Shown in pieces: positions 7,616 to 14,861 of a stretch of 28,444 nt of DNA. The stretch's first letter is position 1, and each line of letters begins with the position of its first letter. The notes beneath the pieces were generated by a model. It saw nothing but the letters and a program-made list of their open reading frames with translations, did not search any database and had not been told where the DNA came from. The position numbers and the translations under genes were made by a program. Source of the stretch: Bog-159 sp049514955 (GTDB lineage Bacteria > Acidobacteriota > Terriglobia > Bryobacterales > Bryobacteraceae). The stretch covers positions 1 to 28,444 of the forward strand of contig JBEKUO010000023.1 in the NCBI GenBank assembly GCA_049514955.1, written 5' to 3'.

Positions 7616-7655
7616 TTTTTATCCGCGTTGATCGGCGTTCATCTGCGGCTGATTA
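7616..7655. repeat. Dispersed 'ATCTGCGT' type repeat
   Basis: A roughly 35-base element (ATCCGCGTTGATCGGCGTTC, then ATCTGCGGCT) just after the STAS gene. An almost identical copy is at 8997-9036 and a degenerate one at 12541-12570. It is a short intergenic repeat of unknown role. Confidence 0.75.
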
Positions 7656-7710
7656 TTTCTTCGGATTGCCGCATCAAGTCCCCTACTTCACTCGTTTCCA
7701 CTTCAGCCGG

Positions 7711-8153
7711 TTAATCCACCTCGAAATCGAACGGGGTCGTGGTGAGCGTTGCATAATCCCACTCGATCTGATAGGTGCGCCGGTAGTCGGTCCCGACTTC
7801 ATTCGGCCGCAGGCTCGCCTCGAGGTGGTGGATTACCGTCCGGGTTTTGCGTCCACTTCATTCCTGCCAAAGTACGCGTAGTAGCCGCTGGCCGCATCCG
7901 CCTTCTCCGTGGCAGTAGCGGAGATGAAATCCCTCTCACTCAGCACCGGCCTTGTTCTCGCACGATCTGCACCGACATGAGCGCGGAAGGCAGATAGATG
8001 ATAACGCCCGTCGGATGCTCGCCCATAAATCGGCTATGCACCTCGCCATTCGGTCGAATAGTCTACACGCTCACCAGCCGCCATGTTCTAACCAGCGTGT
8101 TGGGTTCTCCGCCGAGACGTTGATGGGAGCTGGCAAGCGACCAGCGCCAGCAT
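7711..8153 (-). pseudogene. Lipocalin-like domain protein, frameshifted remnant
   Basis: Read on the minus strand, pieces of one protein appear in order but in different frames: VRTWRLVSV (codons starting near 8092), GVIIYLPSALMSVQIVRE (near 8010-7955), RPVLSERDF and ADAASGYYAYFGRNEVDA (near 7950-7840), then HHLEASLRPNEVGTDYRR and TTTPFDFEVD, ending in TAA at 7711-7713. The order 'GTWRLVS ... GxxxYxxxGxMSVQ ... GYxAYFGxYxVD ... HHxxASLxPNxxG' is that of the lipocalin-like domain (Lipocalin_5). At least three frame changes are needed, so it cannot make one protein. Sequencing errors could explain one shift but hardly all. The 5' end is approximate. Confidence 0.7.
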
Positions 8154-8194
8154 AAAAACCTTACCGCAAGCCTTCATTTCACGTCTCGCGATAG

Positions 8195-8692
8195 TCACTT
8201 CCCGGCATCGGCCGGAGGGGGCGCGTCCGCCATGAACGTATCTTCCACCGCCTTCCACGTCCCGTCGGCCTGCTTCCGGTAAACCGTCAGATATTTGCCC
8301 TTCTCCGTTACCGGGGCGTTCGTCTTGGGGTTCGAAATGTTCATCGAATAAGGTCCCTGCGTGTAGGCCAAGTCGCCGCTCTTTGCCACGTCCACTTTCG
8401 TCGCCCCAAATGTTACCGCGAAATTCGGATCGCTCATCATCGGCTTCAGCCCGGCGCGAATGGCCTCCTTACCAGTAAGGATCGGCGTATCCGGAAGCAA
8501 CACCGAAGCGTCGTCTGTGTAGTGTGCGACCCACTTGTCCACATCCTTCGTCGCCGCGTCCTTGACCCATGCGGCCTCCGTATCCTTCAGAGCCGACACA
8601 TCGGCATCGTGCGTGTCGGGTGTCGAATTCGCGCAATTCGTCAGCAGCGCGGATAGCGCCACACACGTAACCAGCAATCCGTAACGTAGCAT
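8195..8692 (-). CDS. DUF4440/SnoaL-like lipoprotein
   Basis: A 165-residue protein with a lipoprotein signal peptide: MLRYGLLVTCVALSALLTNC, lipobox LTNC with Cys20 as the lipidated residue. The mature part is an NTF2-like domain: an N-terminal helix (DVSALKDTEAAWVKDAATKDVDKWVAHY), then TDDASVLLPDTPILTGKEAI, typical of the DUF4440/SgcJ-type group, and a C-terminal sheet ending YRKQADGTWKAVEDTF. Such domains bind small hydrophobic ligands or act as lyases or isomerases; the substrate is unknown. The start at 8692 is chosen because AGGGAGGA lies eight bases upstream and the signal peptide starts there; the frame is open further upstream without such support. Confidence 0.85.
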   Translation of the reverse strand: MLRYGLLVTCVALSALLTNCANSTPDTHDADVSALKDTEAAWVKDAATKDVDKWVAHYTDDASVLLPDTPILTGKEAIRAGLKPMMSDPNFAVTFGATKVDVAKSGDLAYTQGPYSMNISNPKTNAPVTEKGKYLTVYRKQADGTWKAVEDTFMADAPPPADAGK

Positions 8693-8723
8693 CGTCAATC
8701 CTCCCTTGGATCGGTAGTAATCA

Positions 8724-8950
8724 GTGTAAGTCCCGGCAGGCGTCGCCGTGTCGTAACATCGATGCTTCTTGTCGATGTTCTCGAGCTTGGCTCGCCTCAT
8801 CTGCCCTCGTCCGGAATTGACAAACAACACCCGCCAGCCACCGTCGGGCCGGCGGCATCGAGAGACCCGCCCTGGCCGGCCACCCGGATTGATCCGCCCC
8901 GTGGCAGCGCGCGCAATGCTTGGGCCAAATGCAGTTCATCCGGAGCAGCC
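8724..8950 (-). pseudogene. Cytochrome c-like remnant (CxxCH)
   Basis: On the minus strand a short open stretch includes KHCARCHGADQSG (heme-binding CxxCH at 8901-8915), the start motif of many small c-type cytochrome domains. In another frame further along, FVNSGRGQM followed by KLENID resembles the 'GxGxMP...LSxxDI' end of the same fold. No single frame holds the domain. I read it as a decayed cytochrome c domain; chance is possible because the evidence is short. Confidence 0.35.
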
Positions 8951-8996
8951 TTGGTGGAAGCTGCGAACTAAACGACGGTGAACCCTGATTTCTCTG

Positions 8997-9036
8997 TTTT
9001 CATCCGCGTTGATCGGCGTTCATCTGCGGCTCATAG
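8997..9036. repeat. Dispersed 'ATCTGCGT' type repeat, second copy
   Basis: Nearly identical to 7616-7655: both share the same core of about 30 bases and a pyrimidine-rich flank on each side. Both copies lie in noncoding DNA near gene 3' ends. Confidence 0.75.
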
Positions 9037-9099
9037 TCTCTTCTTGCTGCAGAAACACCGAGCTTCCCAGCGCGCCAAACATGGCCATCGCCTGCCATA

Positions 9100-11391
9100 C
9101 TACCGCCCCGCCGGCGCACCGGCAGAAGCGTGCGTATCGGCGGACGGCATCGCCAGCGTCAGTGCTGTCGTCGCCAGACTCGTCCCCGCGGCCGAGATCC
9201 ATTGGTCCACGCCGTGCGGAAATCCGTTATCGAAATATGGCTGGAATCCCGCCGCGCGCGAGCGCACGTGCCACGACCCATCCTCCAGTTGTGTGTTCAG
9301 CAGGTACTGCACGCCCCGCTGGTATGCCGGGTCGGAAACCGCCAGGCCGGCGCTCTGCAGCGCGATCATCGCTAGGCCGGTAGTGTAAGCGCCGCTCTCC
9401 ATCGAAGCAATGTCGGACCACCCGCCGTCGGAATGCTGCACCGCCAGCAGATCGCGCCGGGCTTTGAGAACGGCGTCCTGGTTCGCGCCGCCCCAGACCA
9501 AGCCCTGTAGCCGCCAGGCCAGGTCGTAGTTGGTCTGCGGCCTGGACTCGCCGATCCATGTTGCCGCGAGCTGAATCGATTTTGCGTACGCCGCCTGGTC
9601 CACCAGCGGGGTGTACAGTTGCAAACCGCGCATGGAAAGCACCGTCTGTGCGAGAGTGTCCGCGCACAGCGGCGGCCTCGCCTCGGGCCCAAACGCCCAG
9701 TGGCCGTCCGCCATTTGGTGCGTCTGGATGAACATCGCCACGGTATCCGTACTGAGGTCCGCCTTGTAACCCTCCGCATCCAGCCCTATAAGAACATACG
9801 CCAGAATGGTCGGATTGGCGTTGAGCCCCGGAACGAAAAAGCCCTGATGCAGCCGGTCGCGGATCCCCGCGAGCGCCCCCGCATTGACCTTCACTTGCTG
9901 GGCCGATGTCTGCTCGTCTACCCGGAACCCGCTCTTGCGCGCCAGCGCCACAGCCACCGCCGCCAGGCTCTCGTTGTGGCAGGAAAAGCACCCCGCCTTC
10001 GGCACGAAGCTGGCGTCGGTCCGCTGCAGCAGCGACAGGCTGCTCGGCACCGCGGCCTGGATGGTATTGTCGCGCCGCATGGATGCCGGTTGTATGGCTG
10101 CCGCCGGAACCGCGCTGGTGGCCCCGGATTTCAGTAGAAGATCGACCACCGCCGTGTGGCCGTGGAACATCGCCAGATCCAGCGCCGTGCGGCCCGTGTC
10201 TCCGGATTGCGAATGCTGGCTGCGGGCGTTGACCTTCGCGCCTTTCTCGATCAGCATCTTGACCTGCTCCACGGGAAGCAGGTCGGATACCGCGGCGTAC
10301 ATCAGTGCCGTGCGGCCCGTCGGATCGGCGGCGTTCACGTCCGCGCCGTGCTCGATCGTCAGCCGGATCAGCTTGGGATTATCCAGAACCACCACCTGTT
10401 GCAGCGCGATGGTGTAATCCATCGCGTTCAGATTGCGCGCCACCAGCAGATCGATGCACTTCGTGCAATCCGCTCCCGCCGCGTTCGCCAGCGCAAATCC
10501 GGCTATATCCTTGACTGCGGCGCCGCGCTCGAGCAGCGCCTGCATGCTATCCGCATCGCCTGCCAGCGAAGCTTCCAGCAGCGGCGACGATTCCGCGCTG
10601 GGGTTCGACGTGGGATTCGGATTGGCGCCGTGGGCCAGCAGCAGTTTCACAGTCGCCGCGCCGCCCGGCCGGCCCGCCGCAACCATCAGCGGCGTCCGCG
10701 CGTCTTCCGAACGCGCATTCACGTCCGCGCCGTGCGCCACCAGAACTCGGGTCTTCTCCAGGTCGAGCGCGGCCCATATCAGCGCGGTCGCTCCCGCGTC
10801 ATTGCGTTTATTCGGATCGGCGCCCTGCTGGATCAGCCGCTCGAGCGTTGCCGCGTCGGTATAGAGCACAGCGTACATGAACGGTGTCGAACCCTCGGGC
10901 CCGCGCGCGTTTAAAAGCTTGGGATCCTCCGCCACCATCTTGTTGAACGCCGGCCGGTCGGCCGCCCGCAGCGCCTCCACCATCGACGCCGCCTTGGGAT
11001 TCAACGGCGGCAAGTCGATCTCGTTCGCCAAACCGTCCGGCCATTCCGCGCCCTGCTCGATCCACGCCTTGATGATCTGAATCTGCTCCGGGCGGAGTGG
11101 GCCTGTGGGCGGCATCTGCAACCCGAAATCGGTTCCAATCAAACGGTGATACAGGAAGCTGTTCTCGATCGAGCCCGGCATCACCCGCCGCGTACCCGGC
11201 TTCAGCACGGAGCTCCTGCGGTCGAGCCGCAGCCCGTTATTCTGCACCTTGGGTCCATGGCAGCCTATACAGTTCTGACGGAAGATCGGCTGCACGTCGC
11301 GTGCGAAATCCACTTTAGCGGGCGCTTGAGAAAACACCTGCGGAACAAGGCAAAGGACTGCAACGGCGAAAGCCGTAAACGATCTGAACAT
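9100..11391 (-). CDS. Secreted cytochrome c / ankyrin repeat / cyclase-toroid fusion protein
   Basis: A 763-residue protein. Residues 1-22 form a signal peptide (MFRSFTAFAVAVLCLVPQVF). Residues about 28-120 are a planctomycete-type cytochrome c domain: FARDVQPIFRQNCIGCHGP with heme motif CIGCH at 41-45, LQMPPTGPL with a likely distal Met at 93, and IIKAWIEQGAEWPDG. Residues about 130-430 are ankyrin repeats (STPFMYAVL, TALIWAALD, TPLMVAAG, TALMYAAV, TALDLAMFHGHTAVVDLLL). A second heme motif CFSCH is at 468-472. The last 290 residues resemble a terpene-cyclase/prenyltransferase alpha-toroid, with QW-like motifs (DGGWSD, QLEDGSWH). No DXDD cyclase acid motif was seen. The start is ATG at 11391, with GGAGG eight bases before it. 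One base separates it from the stop of the VOC gene. Function unknown; probably a periplasmic redox or binding protein. Confidence 0.85.
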   Translation of the reverse strand: MFRSFTAFAVAVLCLVPQVFSQAPAKVDFARDVQPIFRQNCIGCHGPKVQNNGLRLDRRSSVLKPGTRRVMPGSIENSFLYHRLIGTDFGLQMPPTGPLRPEQIQIIKAWIEQGAEWPDGLANEIDLPPLNPKAASMVEALRAADRPAFNKMVAEDPKLLNARGPEGSTPFMYAVLYTDAATLERLIQQGADPNKRNDAGATALIWAALDLEKTRVLVAHGADVNARSEDARTPLMVAAGRPGGAATVKLLLAHGANPNPTSNPSAESSPLLEASLAGDADSMQALLERGAAVKDIAGFALANAAGADCTKCIDLLVARNLNAMDYTIALQQVVVLDNPKLIRLTIEHGADVNAADPTGRTALMYAAVSDLLPVEQVKMLIEKGAKVNARSQHSQSGDTGRTALDLAMFHGHTAVVDLLLKSGATSAVPAAAIQPASMRRDNTIQAAVPSSLSLLQRTDASFVPKAGCFSCHNESLAAVAVALARKSGFRVDEQTSAQQVKVNAGALAGIRDRLHQGFFVPGLNANPTILAYVLIGLDAEGYKADLSTDTVAMFIQTHQMADGHWAFGPEARPPLCADTLAQTVLSMRGLQLYTPLVDQAAYAKSIQLAATWIGESRPQTNYDLAWRLQGLVWGGANQDAVLKARRDLLAVQHSDGGWSDIASMESGAYTTGLAMIALQSAGLAVSDPAYQRGVQYLLNTQLEDGSWHVRSRAAGFQPYFDNGFPHGVDQWISAAGTSLATTALTLAMPSADTHASAGAPAGR

Positions 11392-11392
11392 C

Positions 11393-11968
11393 TCACCCTC
11401 CATGTAACTTCCCCGGCTCTTGGGGTTTTGTTGAGTATAACCCAAAAAAGCTGTCGTCCTCTTTTCCGGCAGGCGCGGTGGGGCAGGCGCTTTCGCCTGC
11501 CAACCTGGGCGACAGTTGCGCGAGAAGCGCTGCGTCACTCTGTGTCAAATCGAGTGGCTCGACCTGAGGCTGCACGCACGGCACTCCCGTCGGCCAATAG
11601 ACCTCAATCAGGTTTCCATCCGGGTCGTCAAAATAAAAGGCCAGCGACGCGCCGTGGTTGAACGCGTATCTAACCGGCAGCTTCCGGTCGCAGATGCGCC
11701 GGTAGAAAGATCGCAGTTCCGCGAGTGACGCCACCTTAAAAGCAACATGCCGAAACTCCGGATTCGCGAAAAGTGCGATCTCGTGAGACTCTTCTCCGGG
11801 GCGGCTGCTGAGAAAGGCGGTGGCTCCCAGCGCGTGGTCCGGCGAGCTGCCTCCGACAATCTGCATCCCCATTACGTCCCGATAGAATTCGGCCGACGCG
11901 GCCGGGTCTTTCGCGTACAACCCGGCGTGATGCACACCCCTATTACTGCAAGTACCTGTGTCAGACAT
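11393..11968 (-). CDS. VOC-superfamily (glyoxalase/extradiol dioxygenase-like) protein
   Basis: A 191-residue protein whose first 135 residues form one vicinal-oxygen-chelate domain: GVHHAGLYAKDPAASAEFYR (first metal His), FRHVAFKVASLAEL (second His), and AFYFDDPDGNLIEVYW (metal-ligand Glu). That H/H/E triad fits a metal-dependent isomerase or dioxygenase; the substrate is unknown. The start at 11968 has GGAAGGGG upstream. The C-terminus after about residue 155 is unusual: LAGESACPT is encoded by the hairpin repeat at 11478-11504, and some 28 further residues follow before the stop at 11393. TGA-G-ATG links it to the downstream fusion gene, so the two are likely coupled. Confidence 0.85.
   Translation of the reverse strand: MSDTGTCSNRGVHHAGLYAKDPAASAEFYRDVMGMQIVGGSSPDHALGATAFLSSRPGEESHEIALFANPEFRHVAFKVASLAELRSFYRRICDRKLPVRYAFNHGASLAFYFDDPDGNLIEVYWPTGVPCVQPQVEPLDLTQSDAALLAQLSPRLAGESACPTAPAGKEDDSFFGLYSTKPQEPGKLHGG
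11478..11504. repeat. Hairpin repeat, module A, inside a coding 3' end
   Basis: This unit has the same sequence as 5153-5179. It lies inside the VOC gene frame and encodes LAGESACPT when read on the minus strand. Confidence 0.9.
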
Positions 11969-12020
11969 CGGTGCCCCTTCCGGATTTCTATGTACGACTA
12001 TCCATCCGTTTCTACGCGGT

Positions 12021-12047
12021 GTGAGGCAGGCGCTTTCGCCTGCCAAC
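12021..12047. repeat. Hairpin repeat, module A variant
   Basis: The same core as module A, with GTGAGGC instead of GTGGGGC at its left end. It sits in the 86-base gap between the DUF4440 stop (12055) and the VOC start. Confidence 0.85.
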
Positions 12048-12054
12048 CTGAGAG

Positions 12055-12516
12055 CTACTGCTGCACTATCCTGCTCATGTGAGCGGCCACCACCTGCCAT
12101 TTGCCGTTCAATTCTGCCCAGGTGTCGGTTTCCCGAAACCGCCCGGAGAGATCCTTGCCCGCATACTTGCCGTTTGTCAGCGTGAAAGTGTAAGTGGCCA
12201 CCGCCGCTTTTCCATAGAAGCGTACCTTGACGTCCCCCAACTCGGCAGCCTGCGCGCTCAGATTGCGGCTCCGTATATCTTCCACGTCCTTGGTCTTGCC
12301 GGTTACGTTGCCGTCCGACCCTGTGTTGACGATATCGGCCGCCTCGACCCGCTCGACCACGGACGCATCGCCGGTCACCAGGGCCTGCAGCCAATCTTTT
12401 TCCATCTGCACGATGGCTTTCTCTGCGCTCGTTTGCGCCGGCGCCGGGAGTGCCGCAAGCATCCCCAGTGTGAGCGCGCCTAAAATCGTCAGTCCTTCTA
12501 CGAATCGTATTTGCAT
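12055..12516 (-). CDS. Secreted DUF4440/NTF2-like protein
   Basis: A 153-residue protein. Residues 1-28 are a signal peptide (hydrophobic LTILGALTLGMLAALPAPAQ, cleavage likely after AQ). The mature domain has the DUF4440 layout: an N-terminal helix (SAEKAIVQMEKDWLQALVTGD), then VVERVEAADIVNTGSDGNVTGK and a C-terminal beta-sheet with YTFTLTNGKYAGKDLSGRFRETDTWAELNGKWQVVAAHMSRI. Such proteins are often secreted and of unknown substrate. AGGAGAG lies seven bases upstream of the ATG. It is the second DUF4440 protein in the window, in the same orientation and upstream of the VOC gene with an 86-base gap, but is not closely similar to the lipoprotein at 8195-8692. Confidence 0.85.
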   Translation of the reverse strand: MQIRFVEGLTILGALTLGMLAALPAPAQTSAEKAIVQMEKDWLQALVTGDASVVERVEAADIVNTGSDGNVTGKTKDVEDIRSRNLSAQAAELGDVKVRFYGKAAVATYTFTLTNGKYAGKDLSGRFRETDTWAELNGKWQVVAAHMSRIVQQ

Positions 12517-12540
12517 TTCTTCTCTCCTGATTCTTTGTCT

Positions 12541-12570
12541 TATCTGCGTTTATCTGCGTTCATCTGCGGC
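12541..12570. repeat. Dispersed 'ATCTGCGT' type repeat, degenerate copy
   Basis: TATCTGCGTT occurs here and is followed by TATCTGCGTTCATCTGCGGC, related to the elements at 7616 and 8997. It lies between the acetate kinase and DUF4440 genes. Confidence 0.6.
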
Positions 12571-12628
12571 CAAAACTGTCTTACATCTTGATCGGCGGCC
12601 CATGGCTCGCCACACACTGCCATTGACC

Positions 12629-13717
12629 TTAGGCGCTTTCGCCTGCCAACACCCTATACGCCCGCCGCGCCACAATAACCTCCTCATTGGTCGCCAGAGC
12701 AATCACCGCCACCCTCCCCTTCGACACCACCCGATCCCCCGTCCCACACGCATTCTTCTCCCCATCCAGCTCGATCCCCAAAAACTCCAGCCCCTCGCAA
12801 CAAGCCGCGCGCAGCCGTGCCGAGTTCTCCCCAATCCCGCCCGTGAACGCCACCGCCTCCAGCCCGCCCATGGCCGCCGCGTATGCCCCAATCGTCTTCT
12901 TCACCTGGTAGACAAACACCTGCAGCGCTTCCTCCGCCCGTGCGTTGCCTTCCGCGGCGGCCGCTTCCAGATCCCTCACGTCGCCGCCATCGATGCCGGA
13001 GATCCCCGCCAGCCCGCCGCCCTTCGCAAGCTGCCGGCGCACCTCCTCGCAGGTCCACCCCCGCCGCTCCATCATGAACAGCACCGCAAATACATCCAGA
13101 TCGCCATGCCGCGTAGCGTTCTCCAGTCCCGATTGCGGCGAGAACCCCATGGTCGTGTCGATCGAGCGCCCGCGGTCGATCGCGCACATCGACGAGCTGC
13201 CGCCCAGATGGCAGCTCACCAGCCGCGTCTGCCGCCCCAGCATCTCGGCCGTGCGCTCCGCCACATACTGATGCGAGGCGCCATGGAATCCGTATTTGCG
13301 CACGCCATCCGCCCGCCACTCCGCCGGCACGCCGTAGAGCCGCGCGTAGCCCGGCATCGTGCCATGAAATTCCGGTTCGAAGGCCGCTACCAGCGGAACG
13401 CCCGGCATGCTCTCGCGGAAGGCCCGTATGGCCGCCAGGTAAATGGCATTGTGCGCCGGCGCAGCCGCCCCGAATTCGTGCAGCGCCAGCAGCACGCCGT
13501 CGTCGATCGCATGCGTGCCGCAGTATCTTGGCCCGCCATGCACGGCTTTGAAGGCCACCGCATCCACCGCCACGCCGCCCGTGCGGATCTGCTCAATGGC
13601 CTCGCGGTAGTCCCGCACGCGCTCGTAGCGGCCCCTGCCCAGCACCCTTTCGGAAGGCATCTCCAGAATCTGGTATTTCAGCGAAGTCGAGCCCAGATTC
13701 GGAACCAGCAGGTTCAT
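12629..13717 (-). CDS. ackA: Divergent acetate kinase family protein
   Basis: A 362-residue protein with the complete acetate/propionate kinase fold: NLGSTSLKY (7-15), APAHNA (86-91), YGFHGASH with His145, ATRHGDLD with Arg203, GGIGEN and TNEE near the C-terminus. It would convert acyl phosphate plus ADP to acid plus ATP. Several positions that are invariant in the enzymes I know are changed here: HRVVHGG becomes FKAVHGG (catalytic Arg to Lys57), FDTAFH becomes FEPEFH (Asp to Glu114) and HLGNGAS becomes HLGGSSS (Asn to Gly173). It is also shorter than the usual 390-400 residues. The last residues LAGESA are encoded by a partial hairpin repeat. The ATG overlaps the stop of the upstream gene by four bases. 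Confidence 0.85.
   Translation of the reverse strand: MNLLVPNLGSTSLKYQILEMPSERVLGRGRYERVRDYREAIEQIRTGGVAVDAVAFKAVHGGPRYCGTHAIDDGVLLALHEFGAAAPAHNAIYLAAIRAFRESMPGVPLVAAFEPEFHGTMPGYARLYGVPAEWRADGVRKYGFHGASHQYVAERTAEMLGRQTRLVSCHLGGSSSMCAIDRGRSIDTTMGFSPQSGLENATRHGDLDVFAVLFMMERRGWTCEEVRRQLAKGGGLAGISGIDGGDVRDLEAAAAEGNARAEEALQVFVYQVKKTIGAYAAAMGGLEAVAFTGGIGENSARLRAACCEGLEFLGIELDGEKNACGTGDRVVSKGRVAVIALATNEEVIVARRAYRVLAGESA
12631..12650. repeat. Partial hairpin repeat forming the end of the acetate kinase gene
   Basis: The right 20 bases of module A (AGGCGCTTTCGCCTGCCAAC). The acetate kinase stop codon is immediately to the left at 12629-12631, so the repeat supplies the final codons. Confidence 0.85.
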
Positions 13718-14841
13718 TTCACGCCGTGATATTGCCCGCGGATGGCCGTTAGGTTCTTCGTCGCCAACGCTTGATACGGGCTCTTCACAGCCGCGCAGGC
13801 CTTGTAGAAATTGGCGGCATCCTGGATCTTGTCCAGCTTGTAATTGGCGTAGCCCAGCAGATACAGCACTTCCGCGTGCAGCGCGGCATTGCTTTCAACC
13901 AGCGGTAGCGCCAGGCGCAGGTCTTTATCCGCCCCGGCGAATTTGACGTCGTTGTAATTTTGTTTCCCGCTCATGTAGTAAGCCAGCCCCAGAATCGTGT
14001 TCTTGCGCTTCGTCCAGTCCGCATCCGCTACGCCATCGGGCTTGGGCTTGGAATTCACGATCTCCACCAGCTTGTCGCTGTACGCGTGGACTTTTTCGCC
14101 GTCTTTCTTGCTCAGCGCGTTGTCCGCCAAAACCAGCAGCATATCTTCGCTCGCCTGCCCCGCGGCGGCTACCTGCTGCGCCAGCGCTACGGCCTTATCG
14201 TTCGCGCCGGTCTTCTGATACGCCACGAACAGCGTGTCGTTGGCCTTGGCCAGATACTCGCTCTTCGCATTGCGCTGCTGCAGCGCTTCGAGCAGCACGA
14301 TCTGCTTCTTCGGATCCGCCGTCTGCAACGCCATCGCGTAGAGTGAGTACTCGGTGTAAGTGTTCACCTGTTTGGCGTAATCCACCCTCGCCTTCCAGTT
14401 CTCCACCTCATCGGCTTCCTTCGGCTGCGGAGACGCTACCACCTTCCCGGCCAGCTCCGCGGTCTTCGCCGACCACTTCAAGACCAGGTCCGGATCTTTT
14501 TTCAGCTCGGCCGCTTTGAGGGTCTGTTGCGATGTCTCCACGCACTCCGGCGGAAGGGCCGCCAGCTTGTCTCCAATGGCCACCGCCTTGTCGGCATCGC
14601 CCGCCTTCACATACCCGTCCAGCAACTGCTCGTATACCCAGCCGGCAGCCTCGTGCTGCGGATACTGGCTGGCGAACTGCTCCAGCAAGACCAGCTTCTT
14701 GGCATTGTCCGCCTCCTGCCCGGCCTGCTGTAGCAGTTGTCCCTCCGGGCTTGAGGCGTTCACTTCCGCAAGTTTATGGCACTGGGCCCATCCCTGACGG
14801 CAGGCCAGCGCCAGCACCAAAAGCGCTACGACACTCTTCAT
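13714..14841 (-). CDS. Secreted helical-repeat (TPR-like) protein
   Basis: A 375-residue protein with an N-terminal signal peptide (MKSVVALLVLALACRQGWAQ, then Cys21; cleavage by signal peptidase I or lipidation at the Cys are both possible). The mature protein is almost entirely helical, with Ala/Leu/Lys-rich pairs of helices resembling degenerate tetratricopeptide repeats, clearest near AGWVYEQLLDGYVKAGDADKA, TLFVAYQKTGANDKAVALAQ and AEVLYLLGYANYKLDKIQDA. These usually act as protein-binding scaffolds in the periplasm. GGGGAGG lies just upstream of the ATG at 14841, which decides the start against longer upstream frames that run into repeats. Its stop overlaps the acetate kinase ATG (ATGA), so an enzyme of the cytoplasm and an exported protein are coupled. 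Confidence 0.8.
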   Translation of the reverse strand: MKSVVALLVLALACRQGWAQCHKLAEVNASSPEGQLLQQAGQEADNAKKLVLLEQFASQYPQHEAAGWVYEQLLDGYVKAGDADKAVAIGDKLAALPPECVETSQQTLKAAELKKDPDLVLKWSAKTAELAGKVVASPQPKEADEVENWKARVDYAKQVNTYTEYSLYAMALQTADPKKQIVLLEALQQRNAKSEYLAKANDTLFVAYQKTGANDKAVALAQQVAAAGQASEDMLLVLADNALSKKDGEKVHAYSDKLVEIVNSKPKPDGVADADWTKRKNTILGLAYYMSGKQNYNDVKFAGADKDLRLALPLVESNAALHAEVLYLLGYANYKLDKIQDAANFYKACAAVKSPYQALATKNLTAIRGQYHGVK

Positions 14842-14861
14842 CCCGCACCTCCCCAAACTGC

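Noticed and set aside
12227..13729. A 500-codon plus-strand frame opposite acetate kinase
   Set aside because: It is dominated by Arg, His and Pro, lacks any family motif and covers a gene with intact conserved motifs on the other strand.
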